A stretch of 64,000 bases of DNA, taken from NCBI GenBank assembly GCA_023388965.1, contig JAEWFF010000056.1, forward strand, positions 71,648 to 135,647, given 5' to 3'. The notes beneath the pieces were generated by a model. The model saw nothing but the letters and a program-made list of their open reading frames with translations, made no database searches and had not been told where the DNA came from. The stretch is from Pseudomonadota bacterium. Its GTDB lineage: Bacteria; Pseudomonadota; Alphaproteobacteria; Rhizobiales; Methylopilaceae. A program made the position numbers and the translations under genes. Below are positions 1 to 8,482 of the stretch, one piece after another. Position 1 is the first letter of the stretch, and each line of letters opens with the position of its first letter.

Positions 1-242
1 CGCCGGAAAAGACGCTGGACCGGCTCGATGTCGCGCGGCTCGGCGAGGCGGTGGTCGTGCGCGCCTCGGCGCGCAGCTTCCTGCACAATCAGGTGCGCTC
101 CATGGTCGGCTCGCTGAAGCTCGTCGGCGAAGGCAAATGGAGCGCGCGGGATCTGAAGGCCGCGCTCGAGGCGAAGGACCGCGCGCGATGCGGCGCGCTG
201 GCGCCGCCCGAGGGCCTATACCTTATCCGTGTCGATTACTGA
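1..242 (+). CDS. truA: tRNA pseudouridine(38-40) synthase TruA, C-terminal part
   Basis: This is the 3' end of a gene that begins before the window; the reading frame is in phase from base 3. TruA converts uridines 38-40 in the tRNA anticodon arm to pseudouridine in the cytoplasm. The visible 79 residues carry the family's conserved tail: the FLHNQVRSMVG segment that packs near the active site, and the closing 'APPEGLYLIRVDY' that ends many TruA proteins. The catalytic aspartate lies upstream and is not visible. The stop codon overlaps the end of the convergent dapE gene by 27 bp, so the acidic tail of dapE runs into truA. The identification rests on these two motifs and is strong. Confidence 0.9.
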   Translation, partial: PEKTLDRLDVARLGEAVVVRASARSFLHNQVRSMVGSLKLVGEGKWSARDLKAALEAKDRARCGALAPPEGLYLIRVDY

Positions 243-1979
243 ATCGATCAGTTCTTCGGCGGAATCGAGGTGGGATTTCTCGCGCTCGTTTTCGCGCTCA
301 TCCGGCGCGTCGTCCGCCTGACGCAGCGCGTCCTCGAATTTCGCAAGCTCCATGTCCTCGCGCGCTTCCGTGCCGCCGAGATTGAGCTCGGCTTCAAGCG
401 CGGCTTCGAGATCGGCCTCGATGCTGATGGCATGAGGCGGCGGCTCCGGCGTGTCGTCGGCCTCCGACTCGGCCATATGTACGTCGTCCGGCCGGGCGGC
501 ATCGTCGTCGTCGCGCTCTAAGGCGTCGGGCTCGTCGCCGGATGACGTGTCGGCAGTGCCGGCTTCGACCTCTTCGGCCCCGGCCTCTTCGGCTTCCGGC
601 GCGTCTGTCTCCGGTTCCAACGTTTCCGGTTCCACCTCTTCGGCCTCTGCCGTTTCGGACTCCGCCGTCTCGGACTCCGCCGTCTCCGGTTCCTCTATTT
701 CCAGTTCGGGAACGGAAGATTCGGGCTCCGTTACTTCCTCCGGCTCCGGCAAAGCCGGCTCCGGCAGAGCAGCAGCGGCGGCGACGATGGCGGCAGGCTC
801 TTCGTCGGGCAGTTTCGCATAGGTATCGAAATAGCGCGTCAATACGTTCTGGTAGATGCGCGAGACGGCTTCGAGATCGGCAAGCGCGATGCGCTCGTCC
901 ACCTGGTGCATGGTGGCATTGACCGGGCCAAGCTCGATGACCGGGCAGAAATCCTTGATGAAACGCGCATCGGAGGTGCCGCCGCCGGTCGAGAGTTTCG
1001 GCTTCTCGCCGGTTTCGTCCTGCACCGCCGCCGTGACGAGATCGAGGAAGGGGCCGGGGCTGGTGAGAAAGCTCGACGAGGGATTGGGCAGGAAGGAAAG
1101 ATCGTAGCGCGTGCCGTTGGCGGCGCGCTCAACGCGTTCCGTAATGAGCGTTTTCAGGCTGTCGAGCGTATGGGCATCGCCGAAACGGATGTTGAACCGC
1201 ACCGCGACCTTGGCCGGAATGACGTTGACCGTCTCGTTGCCGGTATCGACGCTTGTGATTTCGAGATTGGAGCGCTCGAACGAGGCCGTGCCGTAATCGA
1301 CCGGCTGCAGCAGCGCGGTCATGACGGGCATGAGGCGCTTCAGCGGATTGTCGGCATTGTGCGGATAGGCGACATGGCCCTGCTTGCCGTGGATCGTCAC
1401 AATGCCCGACAGGGAACCGCGGCGGCCGATCTTGATCTCGTCGCCGGTGCGCTCGCGGCTGGACGGTTCGGCGAGCAGGCAATGGTCGAATTTCTCGCCC
1501 TTCGCGCGCGTCCATTCGAGCAGTTTGGCGGTGCCGTTGACGGCCGCGCCTTCCTCGTCGCCGGTGAGAAGGAAGGCGATGGAGCCGCGCGTCGTGCCGT
1601 TGCCTTCGGCCAGATAGCGCAAGGCCGCGGCGACCATGGCCGCGACGCCGCCCTTCATGTCGACCGCGCCGCGTCCGTACAGAACGCCGTCGCGGATCTC
1701 GCCGGCGAACGGGGGCAGGGTCCACAGATCGCTGGCGCCCGGCGGCACGACATCGGTGTGCCCGGCCAGAACGAGGACGGGCTCGGTCGTGCCGATGCGG
1801 GCGTAGAGATTGGAGACGTCGTCCGCGCCCGGTTCCGAGAAGGTTTCGAGATGCGTCCGGAAGCCGGCATCGCCCAGCAGCTTGCCGATAAGCGTCAGCG
1901 CGCCGCCCTCGTCGGGCGTCACGCTTTTGCAGCGGATCAGAGCCTGGGCGAGTTCAACGGGGTTTGCGGGGTCGGTCAC
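216..1979 (-). CDS. dapE: succinyl-diaminopimelate desuccinylase with long acidic C-terminal tail
   Basis: DapE removes succinate from N-succinyl-LL-diaminopimelate in the lysine and peptidoglycan-precursor pathway. Residues 1 to about 375 are a complete M20-family dinuclear metallopeptidase: GHTDVVPPG and YGRGAVDMKGG give metal ligands, TGDEEGAA the catalytic glutamate, and STGGGTSDARF the late conserved block. DapE normally ends there. Here about 200 more residues follow, rich in Glu, Pro and Ala, with imperfect repeats around ETAESETAESETAE and no fold I recognise. I chose GTG at 1979 because GGAAG lies 7 nt before it and the protein then starts VTDPANPVELAQALI, as homologues do. A TTG at 2033 that would overlap the dapD stop is the alternative. 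It lies 50 bp after dapD and is probably cotranscribed with it. Confidence 0.93.
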   Translation of the reverse strand: MTDPANPVELAQALIRCKSVTPDEGGALTLIGKLLGDAGFRTHLETFSEPGADDVSNLYARIGTTEPVLVLAGHTDVVPPGASDLWTLPPFAGEIRDGVLYGRGAVDMKGGVAAMVAAALRYLAEGNGTTRGSIAFLLTGDEEGAAVNGTAKLLEWTRAKGEKFDHCLLAEPSSRERTGDEIKIGRRGSLSGIVTIHGKQGHVAYPHNADNPLKRLMPVMTALLQPVDYGTASFERSNLEITSVDTGNETVNVIPAKVAVRFNIRFGDAHTLDSLKTLITERVERAANGTRYDLSFLPNPSSSFLTSPGPFLDLVTAAVQDETGEKPKLSTGGGTSDARFIKDFCPVIELGPVNATMHQVDERIALADLEAVSRIYQNVLTRYFDTYAKLPDEEPAAIVAAAAALPEPALPEPEEVTEPESSVPELEIEEPETAESETAESETAEAEEVEPETLEPETDAPEAEEAGAEEVEAGTADTSSGDEPDALERDDDDAARPDDVHMAESEADDTPEPPPHAISIEADLEAALEAELNLGGTEAREDMELAKFEDALRQADDAPDERENEREKSHLDSAEELIDSVIDTDKV

Positions 1980-2029
1980 GCGAGGGCTTCCATCACGGAA
2001 AAAGAGGGTGGTCGCCCCGGCGGCGCGCG

Positions 2030-2872
<843 letters not shown>

Positions 2873-3061
2873 TCGTCCATCTCCCTGAATTCGTGGCCGG
2901 TTTGTTCGCCCGGGCGGGCCGCGAAGTCAATCGAAAGGCCGCTTTCGCGAATAACGGTTTTCATCTGTAAAAGGCAAAAGACGTTTACCCCAGCGGTAAT
3001 TAGGATGAAATTCAAGGAATTATGTCGGATGGGGGCTGGTATAAGGCGCGCGACGGATTAT

Positions 3062-3802
3062 ATGTACGTTATGCAGAATATTCATTCGTTCTCGCTTGGC
3101 GATCGTGTGAACCTCGCCAAGGCGCCCCCTAAAACTCCGCGTGGACCCTATACGATCACGGCGCTCATGCCCGAGGGGCCCGATGGCGAGCCGCAATACG
3201 GCATAAAGGCCGAGGGCGAGGGGCCGGAGCGTGTGGTCACGGAAAGCGACATCCTGAGCGTGTCCCCGGCGACGCCCGAGGAATTGCGCGCCCAGCGCGA
3301 GGCCGAGAAGGCCGAGCGTCAGGCCGAGGCTCGGACTGCCTGGAACGATTATATCGAAGAGCGTGAATCGATTGCCCGACGCACGGCGGAGTTGCGCGAA
3401 ATGCGCCTGAAGGCGGAGGCGGCTGCGGCCGCCAAGATCGCGGCTCTGGCGAAATCCGCGCAGGCCACCAAGGCCGCTGCCTCCAAAACGGGGACGGCGA
3501 AAAAGGCGGGTTCCGTGAAGGCCGAGGCGAAGCCGGCCGCAAAAACGGCGTCTGCCGCCAAGGCGAAGGTTCCGGCCGCTGCCAAAAAGGCGCCGCTGGC
3601 GGCCAGCCCGACGAAAACGGCGGCCAAGGCTGAAACCGCCAAGACCGAAACGGCGAAGGCCGAGCCTGCGGCGCGCAAATCCAGCGCCAAGACGACCGCC
3701 GCACGGGCCATCAAGGCTCCGCCGAGCGCGAAGGCCGCAGCCAAGACCTCGACGCAAGGCAAGGCGGTCAAATCCGCTGCGCCTCACCGTCAGGCAAGCT
3801 GA
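3062..3802 (+). CDS. SH3-like small-domain protein with Lys/Ala-rich histone H1-like tail
   Basis: The N-terminal 60 residues match a small domain that occurs twice more in this window (6070-6288 and 7086-7286): GDRV near the start, PYTITALMPEG, EPQYGIK and GPERVV. It looks like a compact beta-barrel of SH3 type; that fold is inferred from the alternating pattern. Residues 75-115 are charged and helical. From about residue 120 to the end the protein is low-complexity Ala/Lys/Pro (AAKTASAAKAK, KAPLAASPTKTAAK), like bacterial histone H1-like or AlgP-type DNA-binding tails. I chose ATG at 3062; ATG at 3071 is equally possible, and neither has a clear ribosome binding site. The function is unknown; nucleic acid binding is a reasonable inference from the basic tail. 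Confidence 0.75.
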   Translation: MYVMQNIHSFSLGDRVNLAKAPPKTPRGPYTITALMPEGPDGEPQYGIKAEGEGPERVVTESDILSVSPATPEELRAQREAEKAERQAEARTAWNDYIEERESIARRTAELREMRLKAEAAAAAKIAALAKSAQATKAAASKTGTAKKAGSVKAEAKPAAKTASAAKAKVPAAAKKAPLAASPTKTAAKAETAKTETAKAEPAARKSSAKTTAARAIKAPPSAKAAAKTSTQGKAVKSAAPHRQAS

Positions 3803-3824
3803 ACCTCCCGAATCCGATCCCGTC

Positions 3825-3846
3825 GAACCCGGCCCTTGCCGGGTTC
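3825..3846 (+). terminator. stem-loop after the H1-like gene
   Basis: A perfect 9-bp inverted repeat, GAACCCGGC and GCCGGGTTC, encloses a CCTT loop, starting 22 bp after the stop at 3802. There is no clear T-run behind it, so this is either a weak intrinsic terminator or an mRNA-stabilising hairpin. Confidence 0.45.
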
Positions 3847-3978
3847 TGAGCTTTCCGGGCCGGTCCGGCAGAAGCTGGCGCGGCTTTTCGGCAACACCCT
3901 GTGGCAAAACGGCAATGTGAGCGCGGCCCGCGCCGGCGCGCTATGATCTTGCCCAGATTTTTCCTTAGATGCCGCGAC

Positions 3979-4338
3979 ATGCAAAGCGGCGCATCCCCAT
4001 CATCGGCGTTTCCCGGGCGGTTTCTCATTGCCCTTGTGTGCGCGTGCGCTTTGACCTTCGGCCTGGTGGCGCAGAGCCAAGCGCGCGGCGCCCATGCAAC
4101 GCGCCTTCCGGTCCCGCAACAGGTGGCGATCATCGCCGCCACGGGCCAGACTGCTCCCGCGCCCGCCGCCGCTCCCTGCCCGTTCGCCGTGCTTGTTGCC
4201 GGTGTCGTGCCGATGCAGGAAGGCACGCTTTCCAAACCGTCCGCCACCTCCCGCGCACTGCTTTATGCGCTGGTTCACGACGCCGCGACCCCGCTCGCGG
4301 TCTCCGGCGGCCTCTTCCGCCCGCCGCGAACGGCCTGA
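3979..4338 (+). CDS. small secreted or membrane-anchored hypothetical protein
   Basis: I do not recognise the family. From ATG 3979 the 119-residue product has a short basic start, a hydrophobic stretch (FLIALVCACALTFGLVA) and a likely cleavage region at QSQARGA, so export is probable. The mature part is Ala/Pro-rich and ends in PPRTA. ATG at 3943 in the same frame would add 12 residues, and neither start has a clear Shine-Dalgarno sequence. The stop lies 41 bp before the L,D-transpeptidase gene on the same strand, so the two may share a transcript. The high GC content keeps several frames open here, which limits confidence. Confidence 0.5.
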   Translation: MQSGASPSSAFPGRFLIALVCACALTFGLVAQSQARGAHATRLPVPQQVAIIAATGQTAPAPAAAPCPFAVLVAGVVPMQEGTLSKPSATSRALLYALVHDAATPLAVSGGLFRPPRTA

Positions 4339-4379
4339 CGCCCCGCACGTCAGAAATCCTTCTTCCGGAGTTTCAGTAA

Positions 4380-5066
4380 ATGACCAGCATTCTCATGCCG
4401 GCGGCCGGCACCTTGTCACGCCGCCTTTTCCTTGCGGGTATGGCCGCCTCGCTCGCCGCCTGCCGGCAGACCACCGCCGAGGGCCCGGTCCCCGAGATCG
4501 CGACGCCGCGCTATGCCGATCTTTATCCGCCCATGCCCGATGAGCGGTTTCCCGTTCCCGGTGTGCAGAAAGGCCTTATCCCGGCGAAATATGTGCGCCA
4601 GCAGGTCGATTACGCGACCGCCGAGCCGGTCGGCACCGTCGTGGTCGATCCGGGCGAGCGGTATCTCTATCTCGTCCAGGAGGGCGGCAAGGCGATGCGC
4701 TACGGCGTCGGCGTCGGCCGCGACGGCTTCGCCTGGAACGGCGTTGCGACGATCCAGATGAAGCGCGAATGGCCGCGCTGGACGCCGCCCGCCGAGATGA
4801 TCCTGCGCCAGCCGGAACTGGAGCAATACCGCCACGGCATGGAGCCGAGCCTTGAAAACCCGCTCGGCGCCCGTGCGCTCTATCTGTTCCAGGGCGGCAA
4901 GGACACGCTCTACCGCATCCATGGCAGCAACGAGCCGCGTTCGATCGGCACCAATGTCTCCTCGGGCTGCGTGCGCCTCCTGAATCAGGACATCATCGAC
5001 CTTTACGCCCGCGTGCCGCTGCGCACGCGCGTCGTCGTTCTGCCGGCAGCCGGCCCGACGGCCTGA
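4380..5066 (+). CDS. L,D-transpeptidase (ErfK/YbiS/YcfS/YnhG family), probable lipoprotein
   Basis: This family makes 3-3 peptidoglycan cross-links or attaches proteins to diaminopimelate in the periplasm. The 228-residue protein opens with SRRLFLAG, which resembles a twin-arginine motif, followed by LAAC, a lipobox, so it may be a Tat-exported lipoprotein. The YkuD catalytic domain spans about residues 80-225. It has the diagnostic IHGSNEPRSIGTNVSSGCVRL block containing the active-site Cys, the preceding His and the trailing Arg. Length and order are normal. A strong terminator follows at 5112. Its substrate fits the diaminopimelate made by the nearby dapDE products, but there is no operon link. 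Confidence 0.92.
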   Translation: MTSILMPAAGTLSRRLFLAGMAASLAACRQTTAEGPVPEIATPRYADLYPPMPDERFPVPGVQKGLIPAKYVRQQVDYATAEPVGTVVVDPGERYLYLVQEGGKAMRYGVGVGRDGFAWNGVATIQMKREWPRWTPPAEMILRQPELEQYRHGMEPSLENPLGARALYLFQGGKDTLYRIHGSNEPRSIGTNVSSGCVRLLNQDIIDLYARVPLRTRVVVLPAAGPTA

Positions 5067-5111
5067 CGGCGGATCGGCCCTTTCCCATGAGTGGAGAGGC
5101 GGCCGCGCAAC

Positions 5112-5145
5112 AAAAAAGCCCGGATGCATTGCATCCGGGCTTTTT
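5112..5145. terminator. bidirectional intrinsic terminator
   Basis: A perfect 10-bp stem, GCCCGGATGC and GCATCCGGGC, with a 3-nt loop is flanked by six A's on the left and five T's on the right, so it can stop transcription from both sides. It separates the convergent L,D-transpeptidase (stop 5066) and PepSY-like (stop 5167) genes. Confidence 0.92.
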
Positions 5146-5166
5146 GCGTTTCGCGCGAAGCGAAGC

Positions 5167-5430
5167 TCAGTCTTCGAGTTCCTTGCTGACGATCGAGAAG
5201 TTCTGGTCGAGCTTCAGGTCGTAGCGCTTGCCGTCGGCCGCGATCGCGTCGTCGACTTCCCAGCGGCCATCGTCCAGTTCGATCTCTTTCCAGGAGGAAT
5301 AGCCCTGGGCGCCCAGCGCGGCCTCGATGGCGGCGCGCTCGTCCGCATTCGGCGCACGGTCGGCCAGAGCGGAGGCGATCGAGCCGAAGGTCAACGCGAA
5401 GGTGGCGGCAGAAAGGGCAAGCTTGTGCAT
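5167..5430 (-). CDS. exported PepSY-like small protein
   Basis: From ATG 5430 (GGGGA upstream) the 86-residue product has a clear signal peptide (MHKLALSAATFALTFGSIASALA) and a mature domain of about 60 residues. The mature part reads as an alpha-beta PepSY_2 unit: a helical ADERAAIEAALGAQGY start, then ELDDGRWEVDDAIAADGKRYDLKLD, the 'G-K-x-Y-D-L-K-L-D' strand typical of these domains. PepSY domains sit in the periplasm and are linked to peptidase inhibition or ligand sensing; the specific role here is unknown. It converges on the L,D-transpeptidase and shares its terminator. Confidence 0.75.
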   Translation of the reverse strand: MHKLALSAATFALTFGSIASALADRAPNADERAAIEAALGAQGYSSWKEIELDDGRWEVDDAIAADGKRYDLKLDQNFSIVSKELED

Positions 5431-5615
5431 GGTCAGGGATCCCCGTTGTCGATAGCATGATCTAGGAGCCTTTCCCGGAACGGCAAGGCGGCAGGGCAGC
5501 ACACTCCCGAGAATTCCGCCCGTGCCATGCAAAAAGTGCGATGCCGCGGCCGCGTTTTTCTTGACCGGAGGTGCCGCCGGGCGCCAATTTGCGCCCCCCG
5601 ATCCGGAGGCGCCCC

Positions 5616-5789
5616 ATGCCCGAAACGCCCAACACCTTCAACAAGGCCCCGAAACGCAAACCCGAGAAGGCGCGCCGTGTCGTGCTCTCGGACGAAGACA
5701 GGAAGGCCTATGAGGAATTGATGCGCAAGCGCGATGCCGAGCATCGCGAATATGGCCGCCATCTCGACCCGTCCACACGGCGCGTCTGA
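5616..5789 (+). CDS. small charged hypothetical protein
   Basis: This 57-residue protein starts at an ATG with GGAGG 7 nt upstream, a strong ribosome binding site. It is highly basic at the start (KAPKRKPEKARRVVL) and then helical and charged (SDEDRKAYEELMRKRDAEHREYGRHLD). There is no signal peptide or membrane segment. I know no function; the codon use and the ribosome binding site argue that it is real. Confidence 0.65.
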   Translation: MPETPNTFNKAPKRKPEKARRVVLSDEDRKAYEELMRKRDAEHREYGRHLDPSTRRV

Positions 5790-5857
5790 CACGACGCCGG
5801 GCTGCGAGCGTCAGGCCGGCCCGAGCACGCGCGCGGCGGCGCCGGGCTGTTCGCGGT

Positions 5858-6073
5858 TCATTTGAGTCCGGCCGAATAGCGGAAAGTGCGGCCATCCGCA
5901 TCGCGGCTGTGCCAGCACATGCGATCCTGATCGTAGGTGAAACTGTCATGGCAGCGCGCCAGCCGCTCGGCCTCGTTCTGCGCGCGCCACAGGTCGGAGT
6001 GGGACTTGATCGTGGACGCCCTGGCGATCACGGACGTACCGTCAATTTCCAGGCGGCGGACGACATAGCTCAT
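5858..6073 (-). CDS. conserved-looking small hypothetical protein
   Basis: The 71-residue product has no signal peptide or transmembrane segment. Its ATG overlaps the stop of the gene upstream (6070-6288) by 4 bp (ATGA), so it is probably translated by coupling. The body mixes strands (YVVRRLEIDG) and a helix (SDLWRAQNEAERLARCHD), and ends with WHSRDADGRTFRYSAG, which looks like a small alpha-beta fold. The function is unknown. Its link to an SH3-like protein suggests they act together. Confidence 0.6.
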   Translation of the reverse strand: MSYVVRRLEIDGTSVIARASTIKSHSDLWRAQNEAERLARCHDSFTYDQDRMCWHSRDADGRTFRYSAGLK

Positions 6074-6288
6074 GAAAACGGGCCTTTCCTGTCCGTACTT
6101 GCGGCAAGATCGTCCTCGGCCATCATCCGCTCGCCGGCAATGGTGTCGTGCCGGATGCGGTATTGCAGTTTCCCCTGCGCGTTCTCGGGAAGCAGCCTGA
6201 CGATGCGATATCCGTCACGCGGTGCGTTGTATGGGGGAGAGCGCAGGGCCACGCGGTCGCCCGCGGCAAATTCGTGTTTGCTGATCAT
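6070..6288 (-). CDS. SH3-like small-domain protein (paralogue 2)
   Basis: This is one of three copies in 4 kb of the same small domain. The alignable positions are EFAAGDRVALR, GYRIVRLLPEN, KLQYRIR and GERMMAEDDL. From ATG 6288 the protein has 72 residues and consists of little else. A GTG at 6297 would add three residues; GGAG sits just upstream of the ATG. Its stop overlaps the start of the 71-residue gene by 4 bp. The family is common in Hyphomicrobiales as a protein of unknown function; that statement is from memory, not from a search. Confidence 0.65.
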   Translation of the reverse strand: MISKHEFAAGDRVALRSPPYNAPRDGYRIVRLLPENAQGKLQYRIRHDTIAGERMMAEDDLAASTDRKGPFS

Positions 6289-6332
6289 ATGCTCCACATG
6301 GGTGCGCGCGCGATGACGGCGCGGGAGCAGAA

Positions 6333-6572
6333 CTAGGCCGACGGAACCTCGCCTTCCGCTTCGCGGCAGGCACGTTCATAGACGTCGGAAATCTGCCTGT
6401 TCTGCAGGCGCAGGTGATCGGTTTCGATCGACGTGCATTTCAGCGCCGCGGGCTGCTTTTCGACCGCAAAGCGCACGGCCTCGGCCAAAGTGGCGAAGCG
6501 GCGGTAGGGACAAATCCTGCCTTCGGCCGACTGGCGGCCGGTATACATTTCGGCAGGCGCACGGAAATCCAC
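6333..6572 (-). CDS. small hypothetical protein
   Basis: I start this at GTG 6572 because GGGAG lies 5 nt before it; the in-frame sequence further upstream lies antisense in the cspA region and reads as shadow. The 79-residue product has a helical core (RFATLAEAVRFAVEK, LQNRQISDVYERACREAEGE) around two cysteines and no export signal. I do not recognise it. It lies directly downstream of cspA on the same strand, after a hairpin terminator, and so may be read from cspA read-through. Confidence 0.6.
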   Translation of the reverse strand: MDFRAPAEMYTGRQSAEGRICPYRRFATLAEAVRFAVEKQPAALKCTSIETDHLRLQNRQISDVYERACREAEGEVPSA

Positions 6573-6588
6573 GATATCTCCCTGAAAC

Positions 6589-6617
6589 GAAAAAGGCCCG
6601 GCGCATGGCCGGGCCTT
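6589..6617 (-). terminator. intrinsic terminator of cspA
   Basis: GGCCCGGC and GCCGGGCC form a strong stem with a four-base loop. On the minus strand it is followed by a run of T's (AAAAA on the plus strand), 11 bp after the cspA stop. Confidence 0.85.
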
Positions 6618-6627
6618 CTGTGTGGGG

Positions 6628-6834
6628 TCAGGCCAGCTCGAGAGCCGCAGCCTTGGTCTTGCCACGCTCCGAAACCACCTCGAACGAGACCTTCTGGCCT
6701 TCGCCGAGACCGGGGATGCCGGCGGCTTCGAGGGCAGTGGCGTGGACGAACACGTCCGGGCCGCCATTGTCCGGCTGAATGAAACCGAAGCCCTTCTGGG
6801 CGTTATAGAACTTTACTGTACCTGTGGCAGCCAT
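6628..6834 (-). CDS. cspA: CspA-family cold-shock protein
   Basis: The 68-residue product is a single cold-shock domain, an RNA/ssDNA chaperone. It has the RNP1 motif KGFGFI and the RNP2 segment VFVHATAL, and starts MAATGTVKFYNAQKG as typical alphaproteobacterial Csp proteins do. ATG 6834 has GGAGG 6 nt upstream. About 250 bp before it carries no gene and may include the long 5' leader usual for cold-shock genes. A terminator follows directly. Several paralogues normally exist per genome, so the exact paralogue name is not certain. Confidence 0.93.
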   Translation of the reverse strand: MAATGTVKFYNAQKGFGFIQPDNGGPDVFVHATALEAAGIPGLGEGQKVSFEVVSERGKTKAAALELA

Positions 6835-7085
6835 CTTGGCCTCCGTAAAATGCGCTCCTGGCGCGACCTGAAATGACGAAGCTCGGGAGTGACTTGGAAG
6901 CACACCCTTCAGGACGTACGGACAAGGCAAGCCGGAATTCGGCCCGTTCGGCCTCGGCGGGGTTCGGTTTCGACCTGCGCCGGGCTCTGTTGCGTCATAT
7001 CTGTCGCAGCGGGCAGAAACACCATGGACCATTGCCCCCAAAATAGCAAATAGCCAGCGCCCGGAGAGGGTGTTAGGCTGGCCGC

Positions 7086-7286
7086 GTGCATAAATACGCT
7101 ATCGGCGACAAGGTTTATTATCGCGGCGAATCCGGCTCCCACGATGTGGCCGGTGAATACGAGGTCGTGCGCCTTCTTCCCGAATCCGCCAGCGGCGAGC
7201 CGCAATACCGGCTGAGAAAGCCGCCCCATGGCCCCGAACGTGTGGCGCGGGAAATGCTGCTCGGCCCAAGGCGGCGGACGCAATAG
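7086..7286 (+). CDS. SH3-like small-domain protein (paralogue 3)
   Basis: This 66-residue, GTG-initiated protein is the third copy of the domain also found at 3062 and 6070-6288. The shared landmarks are IGDKVYYR, GEYEVVRLLPES, EPQYRLR and GPERV. It contains only the domain and a short basic tail (GPRRRTQ). No strong ribosome binding site is visible. It stands alone between cspA and the convergent DUF2214 gene. Confidence 0.65.
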   Translation: MHKYAIGDKVYYRGESGSHDVAGEYEVVRLLPESASGEPQYRLRKPPHGPERVAREMLLGPRRRTQ

Positions 7287-7358
7287 CCGCAGCCGGCCGC
7301 CGTTCCGGGGTGTCGATACATACACCGGCGGGCGAGGGACCGGCGCGGCGCGCCCCGT

Positions 7359-7811
7359 CTAGAATTCGGCTATCCCGCGCGCCATCAGCGCCGCGAACAC
7401 GAACACCACGCCGAGCCCGAACAGCTCGACCATGATGAGCAGCCGCACCTTGTCGCGCGAGGCAGGGTCGGGCGGCGCCGTATGGGCGGAGGCGGCCTTG
7501 CGCCATTTGATGAACTGCACGGTCGGATAGATCGACAGCAGCGCGACGAGCAGGAACACGCCGACCTTGGCGTGAAAGAAGGGGTTGTGGGCGTAAAACG
7601 TCCATCCCTTCTCGTAATAGAAGGCGCGGATGAAGCCCACGGCAAGGATGCCGAGCGCGGCCGCGCCGTAATGCGCATCGATGAGGGCAAGGCGCCTTGC
7701 ATTCCGCGCAGTGACGGGTTCGCCGACCAGCACCAGTTCGGCCGCGAGCGCCCCGGCGATGACGAAGAACAGCAGATGGTGCAAAGCGGCGAAAAAGGCG
7801 GTGGCGGCCAT
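7359..7811 (-). CDS. DUF2214 family membrane protein
   Basis: The 150-residue protein has four predicted transmembrane segments: AFFAALHHLLFFVIAGALAAE, the ALGILAVGFIRAFYY region, GVFLLVALLSIYPTVQF and the C-terminal MVELFGLGVVFVFAALMAR. The 'LHHL' start, the conserved FYYEKGWTFYAHNPFFHAK loop and the length match DUF2214, whose function is unknown. It is monocistronic and converges with the gene at 7086. Confidence 0.8.
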   Translation of the reverse strand: MAATAFFAALHHLLFFVIAGALAAELVLVGEPVTARNARRLALIDAHYGAAALGILAVGFIRAFYYEKGWTFYAHNPFFHAKVGVFLLVALLSIYPTVQFIKWRKAASAHTAPPDPASRDKVRLLIMVELFGLGVVFVFAALMARGIAEF

Positions 7812-8008
7812 GTCTGTCGGTCTCCGCGCGGATAAGGCCGGGACTGCCCGGCGCTCCGGGGTAAGCTTAGGCGCCGGCCCGCCGGGGGCAACCCCTTTGG
7901 CTCTAACTGCCGGGGGCGGAACGGCGGCAGGCGCGCGGCGTTTTGCGTGCAGGAGAACCGTCGCCGCGAGGCCGCAGGCCGGCCGGCGTGAGACGGGAGG
8001 AGCCTCTT

Positions 8009-8482
8009 ATGCCCGAGATCAAACCCTTTCTCTGGTACACCGACCAGGCGGAGGAGGCCGCGGCCTTCTATTGCTCCGTGATCCCGAATTCGAAGATTAC
8101 GCGCCGTACGGACATGCCCGCGGAAAGCCCCAGCGGGCCGCCGGGCTCGGTGAAGGTGCTCGAGTTCGAACTGGCCGGGCGGCCCTTCATGGCCATGTCG
8201 GCCGGCAAGCTGGACCCGTTCAACCACGCGATTTCGCTGATGGTGGAATGCGACACGCAGGACGAGATCGACCGCATATGGGATGCGCTGCTCGACGGCG
8301 GCGAACCGGAAGCCTGCGGCTGGCTGAAGGACCGTTACGGCGTGTCGTGGCAGATCACGCCGAAACGCCTCAACGAGATGATGGCGGACCCCGACCGCGA
8401 AGCCGCCAGACGCGCCGCCGAAGCGATGATGGAAATGGTGAAGCTGGACATCGCGGAACTGGAGAGGGTGTTTGCGGGGTGA
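8009..8482 (+). CDS. VOC superfamily (PhnB-like) protein
   Basis: This starts at ATG 8009 behind GGGAGGAG. The 157 residues form one vicinal-oxygen-chelate unit of the PhnB / '3-demethylubiquinone-9 3-methyltransferase' type: PFLWYTDQAEEAAAFYCSVIPNSKI, FELAGRPFMAMSAG, NHAISLMVECDTQDEIDRIWDAL, CGWLKDRYGVSWQITP. The name of this Pfam group is historical; members are mostly uncharacterised metal-dependent enzymes or resistance proteins. There are no operon partners. The superfamily call is strong; the reaction is unknown. Confidence 0.88.
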   Translation: MPEIKPFLWYTDQAEEAAAFYCSVIPNSKITRRTDMPAESPSGPPGSVKVLEFELAGRPFMAMSAGKLDPFNHAISLMVECDTQDEIDRIWDALLDGGEPEACGWLKDRYGVSWQITPKRLNEMMADPDREAARRAAEAMMEMVKLDIAELERVFAG

